Origin: Calycina herbarum
Taxonomy: Eukaryota; Ascomycota; Leotiomycetes; Helotiales; Pezizellaceae
Assembly (NCBI GenBank): GCA_001414485.1
Contig: LLEY01000387.1
Location: 1 to 13,555, forward strand
DNA: 13,555 nucleotides
Reading direction: 5' to 3'
Part shown: one piece after another, positions 1-7,340 of the stretch
Numbering within the stretch: position 1 is the first letter of the stretch
Layout: each line of letters begins with the position of its first letter
The notes under the pieces: generated by a model
What the model was told of the DNA's origin: nothing
The model's database searches: none
The model's input: only the letters and a program-made list of their open reading frames with translations
Program-made: the position numbers and the translations under genes

Positions 1-170
1 ATGAGATTTTCCAACTCGCATGCTGTGTAGAGCATCGCCAATGACCTTGAATCGTTCGCGGCATCGAAAAGATACGGTGTGTGGTCAGCAGAGGTATTTC
101 GTAGCAGCTCTACAATGTCTAGTCGCCGGTCTGCATATAGCCGCTTGGAAAACCGGCTTCCCTCCAGCAC
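1..170 (-). CDS. Partial unrecognised exon at left edge
   Basis: The minus strand from about 170 to 1 is open for 56 codons and reads like real protein, with segments such as RLDIVELLRNTSADHTPYLF and SLAMLYTACELENL, and it is still open at the window edge. Three stop codons lie directly upstream in the same frame (179-171), so translation must enter from an upstream exon. An AAG acceptor ending at 170 would do this, but I could not find the donor or the previous exon with confidence. The peptide has no motif I can name. It could be an internal or last exon of a gene lying mostly to the left. Chance open frames of this length occur, so confidence is moderate at best. Confidence 0.35.
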   Translation of the reverse strand, partial: MLEGSRFSKRLYADRRLDIVELLRNTSADHTPYLFDAANDSRSLAMLYTACELENL

Positions 171-1352
171 TTATTACTAAGCAATGAATGGGCGATCATA
201 CATTACACCAAACTATTACTATTCTGCTAGGCAGTAACTTAGTTGCTTATCGGTCAAAACCTCTGTATCTCGGAGGATGAACGTGCGGGCTTGAGTATCA
301 AGGAAGCTGCTCCTGTCTCAAGCTTTCTTCTTCACCTATTGTCCTAAGAATGATGTTTTGTTTGAATTGATTGTGTTAAAGCGCGTCTATCACACTACTG
401 CGGGCGCGGGGAGGATGCAATTCCGCAGCTTCACTGGAACTCCGGAACCGCACCATCTTTTGAAGTTGTTCTTCATGAAATGGAAATCATGTAACGTCCA
501 TCCATGCGTAACGAGAAACCACCCGTGCCGAGAAATTTTTTAGGTACTTCACTTTCAAACTGAAAAAAACCGAACACACAAAGGCGACTCCTATATTTTT
601 TGTACTAGCTTTGTTCTACAACCAATTCTAAACACATTGAGACCCTTCACTAAGAAAAGAAAAAAGTACAAGCTTTTCTCGGCTTAATTTATAGTATGCC
701 TTCGCTTGAAGTCTATAATACAGTTCCTTTCTTGAACCTCTACCCTAGTACTTCTCTTACTTCTACTTTCTTTATAAGATGTTACCTGAGTTATATATTT
801 CAAATACCATGCCTGAAATTATTATCAAGCCTTGTGGCGGCTATGCTATGCAGATTTATCTAAACTCGCTACGCAGATCAGTACTTTTGCCGAGGTGGCG
901 AACCGTTTTTGGAATAGCGTGCTGAAAGCTACACCCCTGAATATCTGGGTAACTTCGAGATTGGAAAACCAACACGTGACTCTGATTTACAGTCGCTTGC
1001 AAAATCGGCTTCGCGTCATTTCGCTTCGAAAGTTCTGAGCACGGACCACCTCGCCATTTTTGGCTGACTGCGAATGGTTCATACTGTGTGTCGCGTGACT
1101 TATCTACGACGTAGACGAAGTTATCCTCCACCTACAGTACTGTAACGCTCAAATGGCCATTTCATTCATCCCTACACGTCGCGTGACTGATTGATTACGT
1201 GGATGATATTGCTAGCCACGAGCTTATACCAGAAGGTTCTAGAAGCAAATGACAGCTATAAAATTACTATAAATTATTAGGCTCCCCTAGAACCTTCGAT
1301 AGAAGAGAGGAAAAAAGAAAAAGAGATATTATATTGAGAGCTTCATGTATCG
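171..1352. other. Intergenic, no convincing gene
   Basis: I see no supported gene here. An ATG at 809-811 has A at -3 and follows a CT-rich tract (about 730-775) like those of fungal promoters, but its frame closes after 39 codons with nothing recognisable. The 11-mer GTCGCGTGACT occurs twice (1089-1099 and 1178-1188). The part from 560 to 800 is AT-rich. Confidence 0.4.
1232..1297. repeat. Short inverted repeat containing a heat-shock-element match
   Basis: The arms GAAGGTTCTAG (1232-1242) and CTAGAACCTTC (1287-1297) are perfect inverted copies around an AT-rich 44-nt centre. The left arm continues to GAAGGTTCTAGAA (1232-1244), a perfect three-unit GAAnnTTCnnGAA heat-shock element. No gene start is evident nearby; the closest gene ends at 1380. 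It is either a tiny MITE-like relic or a stray binding site. Confidence 0.35.
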
Positions 1353-1358
1353 TTTATT
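1353..1358 (-). terminator. Candidate polyadenylation signal of the HNWD gene
   Basis: An AATAAA hexamer on the minus strand lies 22 nt downstream of the HNWD stop codon (1382-1380). The position suits a poly(A) signal, but the region is AT-rich and fungi use the signal loosely. Confidence 0.35.
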
Positions 1359-1379
1359 AACAAGTATAAATTCTATTTT

Positions 1380-4300
1380 CTATATTATAAGCTTAAGTCG
1401 TTGTTGAAACTGAAGAACTGACAATCCTCCTGACGAATGTCCTAACGTAATAATTCCACCCCATGTAGCTTGACAAGTAGGTCTATAACCAGTAGGTAGC
1501 CAGAGAAGATTAGTAGTGCCATCTGCTAGCCAGTTCCCAGAAACGTGTAAGGTTGGGATATGCTTGCCGTCAGGGGAGAAGGCGACTGAGGTGACTGCTA
1601 TAGTATGGCCCTCGAGGGCTGGCAGTAGCTGCTGTCCCGTGGCTGCGTCCCAGCGCCGGACGGTCTTGTCGCTAGACCCAGACACGATCTGCTTGCCGTC
1701 AGGGGAGAAGGCGACTGAGGTGACCCAACTAGTATGGCCCTCGAGGGCTGGCAGTAGCTGCTGTCCCGTGGCCGCGTCCCAGCGCCGGACGGTCTTGTCG
1801 TGAGACCCAGACACGATCTGCTTGCCGTCAGGGGAGAAGGCGACTGAGGTGACCCAACCAGTATGGCCCTCGAGGGTTTGTAGCATCGCATTCCAGTATA
1901 TTTCGACTCTAGGCTTTTTCTGGATCCAAGGTGGAATACAGCTCTCGAACGCTTCTCGAACAATACTCTTCTCTGGTGCGAAAACAAGAGCTGAACAATA
2001 CGCTTGAAGAGGCGCTTGTTCAATAATTGATCGGGTAGATACAGCAAAGCGCCTAGCATCGTGTATAAACGCATGTACGTTAGGGCTTTCATTGAACTTG
2101 TTTATGTTAGCAGAGTCTTCTCTAAAGGCATCCTCAAAATCGCAATATAACTTACCTTAATCCAGTTCTCGAGCTTCATTATCATCACGATACCATCTGG
2201 CAAACTTTTCATTAAGCTAAGCCCCTCAAGCCAGAACATATAACTCCTTTTTAAAAACTGATGAACGGAGCCACCGTCTATAAGATCATTAGTAGTGTGT
2301 CCCCTATCACAGTTAAGTAGATGGTCAACCCAATAGAGACAGGAGTATTGCGCTGCTACGAGTGGATCTGGAACTGGCGGCTCGACCATTCCAATCTGGA
2401 ACCCAGGGGCGCGCAATTTGTATATGTCGCGTCGAAGCGTTTTAGACATAATCTCGAGTGATTTTGAGAACATAGTATAGATTATATCTGCCTTTCCAGA
2501 TAGAAATACTCTATCAAATGCCCTTTCGAGCAAGAAGTCCTTTGCCGACTGATGGATAAAATACGTCCGATTCTCTCGTACAGTGAGAAACGAGCCGCAT
2601 TTATTGACAACCTTCACGACTTTATCGAGATTGGTAGATATTTTCTTAGGCAGATCGGAGAGGGCCCCTACCTCGAGCAGGTGGAGTGGGCGGTACGCAA
2701 GCGTTATAGTAGAAAGGACGAGACGGCAGAACACTAGATCTCTGCGTTGCAGCTGTTCAACCTGACGTAGCATCCGATCATAGAGTGGTTCTAGCTCCGG
2801 TGGCATGTCCTGAAGCACATCGAGCACGTCCCAGCTCTCTACGGGCGCAAGCTCCTTTAAGACAAGAGCTGCCCAAAGAAATGTCCCGTTGGCCTTAGCG
2901 TATATCTGACCTCGAATTGTCTCCTGTAGCTCGCCGTCGTCCTTAATAAGTTGCAGTTTGGAAACCTTGAAATCGATAAACAACTGGACAGCGCGAGAGA
3001 CATGCTCCTTGTTGAGCTCAAGGCTAAGCCTCGTCTGCGTATAATCAAGTCTCAGCCGCGCCTCAATGTTAGGCTCGTTGCGGCTTGATACAATCCATTT
3101 CACGCGAGTGGATGTTGAGGCAGTTCGACTAATTAGATCCAAAAGCTGGTCAAGATTTGCTTTACATTCATCGAGCGCATCAATGATCAAATAGATGCTT
3201 GTCAAGCTTGGGTCTTGCAGAATGCTAGTGAAGATTTCGGATAATGCAACCCAGGCGTTTGGATCTTTAAAAAGGGCCTTGCCAGCGTGGTCGTACTTTT
3301 TCCGTACATGCGAGATGAGCAATGGTTGCTGGTCGATGAGCAGGTAGATAAGACCACGGAGCGCGGCTGACGCATTATTAATGCGGTCATCGGTAGCCTG
3401 GCAGAAGAAGTACGACAATAGTGTGGTTGCCTCTTTGTCTCTCAGCTTCGTCGAAGGGCTTAATTCATCGAGGATGCCACTAATAAGCATCGTCTTGCCT
3501 TTACCAGGGTCACCCTTGATCCAGAGTAGCCGGCTCTGTGTATCGTCGCGCCATTGCTGGAAATCGGGATGTTCGAGGATCCATTGGTAAGAGTCTCGCA
3601 GCAGCCCGCCCTTCGTGTCTTCAATCCGCTTCTTATCCTCCCAGGGATCTGTTATCCGCAGGTCTTGTATACAACTTTGGCTTTCAGGGTCGAGTAGATT
3701 CTGCTCGTCTTCTTGCTAAAAGGGTTAGCAGACAGCTAGAGAGAGAGCGATTATCAGGTGTTCACCTGTCAGTGTTTTCTGGATCTTCTTCTTCAGCCGT
3801 CTGAAGGCGTGTTCTTTCCCTTCGCCATAAATAAGCGGCAAATAAATGCCAAAGATACCTAATAGCGAGTAGGCCATGTCTTCTCCGCGTGTTGTCTGCC
3901 GATTGTCTGCCCACGATAATCGCTCCTCGACGCTAAATTGCGACAAAAGGGTACCTTCAAGTGCTGAGATTGGAATGGCCGTTATCTCCTGGATTTGTCG
4001 GTTTAGAGTTCCTTTATCCCCTAGCCGCTCGCCATTGCGAGAGAAGAACTCAACTGAGCGTGGAGCAAGGAGCTCTTGAAGGGTCCAGCCTCGTGTAAAC
4101 CATTCGCTATCCCGGAAAGCAGATTCCCAAGTACACTCGGCAGCCGTATCACTTGCTTTCCGCTTCCGTGTCGAAACATCTGACAAATAGACATAGCATC
4201 TGGCCGCTTTCTGATACCAGCGAAACATCGAGTTGATAGCCTCTGCGAGCTCAGTGCTGTTCGACTTCTCGATACAGCAGGTGTCTACCTAAAAGTATTG

Positions 4301-4504
4301 CAAGCCGTCGCGCTTCGCTTGTTCTCCGCAGAAATGTATCTTGTCATAACCAGCCATCGTCTTGTAGTTGCCATTCTTCAGATCTGCCAAAGTAACCTCA
4401 TCCAATCCCCATCTGTGCGAAAGAATAGCATATCTGGGTATATCGCTCTCAAAGAACTCTGTTAGGCTGATATCGCCCCCGTTGTTGTACTGTAGCAGAC
4501 GCAT
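1380..4504 (-). pseudogene. HET-NACHT-WD40 (HNWD/STAND, HET-E-like) gene with one nonsense codon
   Basis: The model has three exons: 4504-3766, 3711-2156 and 2096-1380, about 1003 residues. The HET domain (about residues 1-150) starts MRLLQYNN and has AILSHRWG and TRGWTLQELLAPRSVEFF. The NACHT domain has Walker A GDPGKGKT (residues 313-320, nt 3514-3491) and Walker B LIIDALDE (421-428, nt 3190-3167). A linker with HDARRFAV and APEKSIVREAF leads to WD40 repeats from about residue 839, then a C-terminal tail. This is the architecture of the Podospora het-e/d/r incompatibility NLRs: WD40 ligand sensing, NACHT oligomerisation, HET-triggered cell death. Intron 2 (2155-2097, GTAAGT, CTAAC) is clean. 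Intron 1 (3765-3712) needs an AAG acceptor to keep frame. Codon 72 (4291-4289) is TAG where HET domains have Trp, so the product is truncated; otherwise the gene is open throughout. The family call is secure. Inactivity is inferred. Confidence 0.87.
1560..1883 (-). repeat. 129-bp WD40 tandem repeats (two full plus one partial)
   Basis: CTCGAG marks at 1611, 1740 and 1869 give an exact 129-bp (43-residue) period. The units are almost identical DNA. The differences are GGT/AGT/ATA and TGG/TGG/GCA after LEGHT, CAC versus AGC in the SGS-DK motif, the codon that becomes CAT in the third unit, and one silent GCG/GCA. Near-identity with clustered replacement changes is the known pattern of HNWD WD40 arrays. 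The third unit breaks off after FSPDGK and passes into the conserved C-terminal tail. Confidence 0.85.
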
Positions 4505-5187
4505 TATTCGACTAGATTCGAGGATCGTAAGGGGAGGATTCTCGTTAGTAGTTAAGCCGTCGAGTTGGCATAGATGCGAAGCGTAAAGACTTCATGTCGG
4601 GTTGAGGCTGGCGCACTAAGCTGGGCGGCAGCCTCGCGGCAATAGCATCGTCGCACATCACTAGAAGCGCGGAAGACTGGCCCAGTCGCTCAGACTCACC
4701 GTAGGAATACTGGAAGTCAGAAGTGGCGAGAGATATTCGAAGTCAACCTCGATTGAGCATAATAGATTCTCGTTACTGAGACGTAAGCTGAAGAAACATA
4801 GGATTGATTAATAGATAGAATAAGAAACTTAGGGCCCAGTCTACTTTCGATCTTCATCAGGTGTCGATTTCTCCAGCCTTAAGAGTTAAGCTAACATTTA
4901 TTAAGTAAGCTTCGGCGAAATTACCAAAGCTTTTGCGGGAGGTGCAGGGTCAGTCTCTTCTAGCCGAGAATCGTTAACTCCGTCAATCAGAAGTACCAAA
5001 CCGCTTGGCGGCCCTGCAACTGTTTGCGCGCTACAGCAGCCACAAAGCTTATAGGGGTCTCGGATGGAAAAATATAGATCTGAAAGCTCAGATAATAACT
5101 TTTAGGATATGTAAAGAATAATAGTAGCGTGCTAGTAAAGCTGTGGCAGAGGATTCGTATTAAAGCCCGAATAGAGGCTTCTTATAG
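4505..5187. other. Intergenic, upstream of the HNWD gene
   Basis: This stretch holds the presumed promoter side of the HNWD gene (its ATG at 4504 has A at -3). I see no ORF, RNA gene or clear repeat. The sequence is moderately AT-rich with many TA steps, compatible with old mutated repeat DNA, though I could not compute an index. Confidence 0.3.
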
Positions 5188-5224
5188 ATCAGGCGAATCA
5201 GCGACGATGTGTATATAAAATTTT
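5188..5224. repeat. Dispersed repeat fragment, copy A
   Basis: This 37-bp stretch shares ATCAGGCG, then AGCGACGATGTG, then AATTTT, in the same order and almost the same spacing as 12042-12077. Similarity seems to extend leftwards (AGAGGCTTCTTATA here, AGAGGTTCTATTATA there). It is probably a relic of one dispersed element, type unknown. Confidence 0.5.
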
Positions 5225-5333
5225 CTTTGGAAAGGGTTAAATTGCAAATTAATAGCTGTATAATACTTCATATCTTCTATTTTATAGCCTTATAAGCTGG
5301 TGTGGAGTTTGAAATGCTTGAAGTCAAAGTACC

Positions 5334-5468
5334 CTTGTTTTTTCTCGGCACGCAGGGTTTCTCGGCACGTAGGGAGGGACGTTATCTGCGGTGACTGACT
5401 TGTTCATCTTCTATTGATAGACTAACGTCTGTCCCTGCGTCCCGAGACGCACTGTGTCACGAGACAAG
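5334..5468. mobile_element. MITE-like inverted-repeat element
   Basis: The element is bounded by CTTGT (5334-5338) and ACAAG (5464-5468). Inner arms 5358-5381 and 5426-5449 are inverted copies matching at 18 of 24 positions. A 17-bp unit beginning TTTCTCGGCACG is tandemly duplicated at 5341-5357 and 5358-5374. There is no coding capacity. I see no clear target-site duplication, so the exact ends and transposon origin are uncertain. Confidence 0.4.
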
Positions 5469-5774
5469 TTTATAGTTTTAGAATCATAAATTTTTTCTTA
5501 GCAAGTCTATGAAGTTTTTATTAATAGGTCACTTTCTTTAAATATTTATCTTTAAAAAGATCACCTAATAATAAGAAAAATATTATGGCTGATCATGCTG
5601 TCGATAGTTTCAATTATACCACTGATTATTGCTTCTACTATTCCCCCCTGCTTAATCGCGACCATTCAAGTCTTTTCAGATTTTGGAGTACTCGGGGAGA
5701 GGTTTTATGAAGAAAGAATATGGCTCTAAATTTTAAAGAGAATCAGAAAGAAAAATAATGCTGTCCGGGAGTTA
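5469..5774. other. AT-rich intergenic stretch
   Basis: I see no gene or recognisable site. The part 5480-5580 is strongly AT-rich. Confidence 0.3.
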
Positions 5775-5824
5775 CGCCGTGCGGGGAGAGGGATATAATT
5801 GATTGATTGATTGATTGATTGATT
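5775..5824. repeat. ATTG microsatellite next to a short dispersed repeat
   Basis: Six ATTG units followed by ATTT run from 5798 to 5824. Directly to the left, GGAGAGGGATATAA (5785-5798) recurs exactly at 6865-6878, and similarity extends left through GCCG in both copies. A tetranucleotide tail next to a repeated segment is how SINE or LINE 3' ends often look, but no further SINE structure could be shown. Confidence 0.45.
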
Positions 5825-6744
5825 TATACACGGTTCCAGCCGTCCGTTTGTACAGCTATGCCGGAATGGCCCAGCTTTGGCACCAGTTGCCGAACTGCGT
5901 CTACCTCAGGAGACGCACCTCACTTCATCACACTCGTGTGACCAGCAACCTCCTCCACTGAGCTGTCTGGCTTCTATCTACGCATATATACACATCCGTT
6001 GACAGAAGTGCTTTGTTTGTGACTTTAGTATAAGGCTCTGACTCGGCGACCAACTGTCCTCCTATGTCTGCGGTCCTTAGATACCTGGTGGGCTACGGCC
6101 ACTGTAAAGCTATGTTGCAACTCCGCTGGCCACAGCAACCGTGATTCCACGAACCCCCTGGTCCTCACAGGGAAAAACCTTCCCAACAACGTTCTCTCTC
6201 GTCCAAATCGCCCCTTCCATACTCCCGCGACTCCAAATCCCCAAAGACCCTGACTCCCCTAAATTGTGTGATTGTGTATGCCCGGTGTGGGCCAAGTGCC
6301 TTCTGTGTGCTCTGTAAATTGATGATGTCGTTTTAATGAGGGTTTAGAAATCTGCCAGGCAGGACTGTAGTGGCAGAAAGAGGTTATGCTCTCCCAGGTC
6401 CACAGAATTGTGTGTGCTGTGTGTATGTTGTGTTGTACTGTGTATAATGTTACTGTATCTGAGATCTGGGTGGTCCAATTGAGGCTGTATTGAGGTAGGA
6501 AAACCCTGAGGAGTTGCTGCCGGCTTGCAAGAATGCTCCATTGTAGCCACCTTCCTCCTATGCGATCACCGCCCGTAATCGCTCCCCAGCACAATCCCAT
6601 CTGCCACCATGACCGGAGCCGCGCGTGAACTGTCAGGCCCTAAGGACAACCCGAGATCGAGTCGTAGTCGCTTTCGAGGTTGCCGTCGCCACTCGCAAAT
6701 CCATCATCCTACTAGCCACGTTGTTATCTTGAGCATGATGTGTT
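5825..6744. other. Intergenic, no supported gene
   Basis: Base composition is more balanced than in the flanks and short frames exist, but none shows a domain, good codon pattern or splice structure. There is a GT/TG-rich run at about 6408-6450. GCCACCATG at 6604-6611 resembles a good start context, but the frame that follows is unconvincing. Confidence 0.3.
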
Positions 6745-6862
6745 GGCAGCCGCAGGATTCGAACCTACCAGCACAAGCTGTCTTCCTCAACTCTGGCCAC
6801 GAGAAGCGTATACACAACAGGTGCTCACCAGAGAGGCAGTGCCAGCTACCTCTCCAGCCGCC
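6745..6862 (-). other. tRNA-like remnant or tRNA-derived SINE
   Basis: Read on the minus strand, GTAGG-TTCGAAT-CCTGC forms a complete T arm with a perfect B box (GGTTCGAATCC), followed by GGCTGCC (6751-6745). That can pair as a seven-base acceptor stem, with two wobbles, with GGCGGCT at 6862-6856. The enclosed 118 nt are long for a tRNA, the A box is poor and I cannot place an anticodon arm. A decayed tRNA gene or a tRNA-derived SINE is more likely than a working tRNA. Confidence 0.3.
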
Positions 6863-6878
6863 GAGGAGAGGGATATAA

Positions 6879-7168
6879 ACGCTACATGTTTTAGCTTCAG
6901 GGTTTAGTGCTTAGTGATGTGCATTAGCCTAGTCACGATATACTGTATTCAAGTCCGGGCTCGCTATATTTTACTCAGCCACTATTCTCAAGTCATGTGT
7001 GTGGCGTAGGAGCAGGCTTCTCGAACTTTCTATTGGCACGTGCCTGGCAGTACGCTGTTGCCTCCCGCTGCTTCTCACTCGCCCTCGTCACATCACTGTC
7101 ACCTTCTGCGACCTCTAGTACTAAAGCCCTTCTACGTGACGGATCTTCTCAACCTTCGAGCTACGATC
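6879..7168. other. Distal upstream region of the plus-strand HET gene
   Basis: I see no gene. A palindromic GGCACGTGCC (7035-7044) carries a CACGTG core like the site at 7171. Confidence 0.3.
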
Positions 7169-7273
7169 GTCACGTGACTTTACCCCGCTTCTGAATCACA
7201 AGGAGTGAACACGATACTTTGGCTTTGTTTCCCTTTTCTCCTTTCTTCTTCACGTTACAATCTTAGTTATATA
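7169..7273 (+). promoter_or_regulatory. Probable core promoter of the plus-strand HET gene
   Basis: GTCACGTGAC (7169-7178) is a perfect palindrome matching the bHLH (Cbf1-type) consensus. It is followed by a long pyrimidine tract (7223-7253), typical just upstream of transcription starts in filamentous fungi, and a TATA-like TTATATAC (7267-7274) about 70 nt before the ATG at 7341. The arrangement is suggestive only. Confidence 0.35.
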
Positions 7274-7340
7274 CGTAGCTAGAATAGTTGAACGTGACCA
7301 TTGTTACTTGCATTTAATTTAACACTTACGTCACATTCTA

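Noticed and set aside
358..543. 61-codon plus-strand ORF
   Set aside because: No recognisable motif and no promoter or splice signals. The length is expected by chance.
809..928. 39-codon ORF behind a CT-rich tract
   Set aside because: Too short, no match to anything I know, and no donor that would extend it.
4288..4504. The TTTTAG at the HET-domain stop as a real intron acceptor
   Set aside because: Any intron ending there would remove conserved HET residues (KIHFCGEQAKRDGLQYF), and the next codons continue the motif VDTCCI without a break.
6320..6470. C/D-box snoRNA (TGATGATG near 6322, CTGA near 6458)
   Set aside because: The boxes are far too distant from each other and there is no terminal stem.
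6609..6878. 89-codon plus-strand ORF with a good start context (GCCACCATG)
   Set aside because: Composition is rich in Arg, Ser, Pro and His with no domain or splice structure, and it runs through the tRNA-like element on the other strand.
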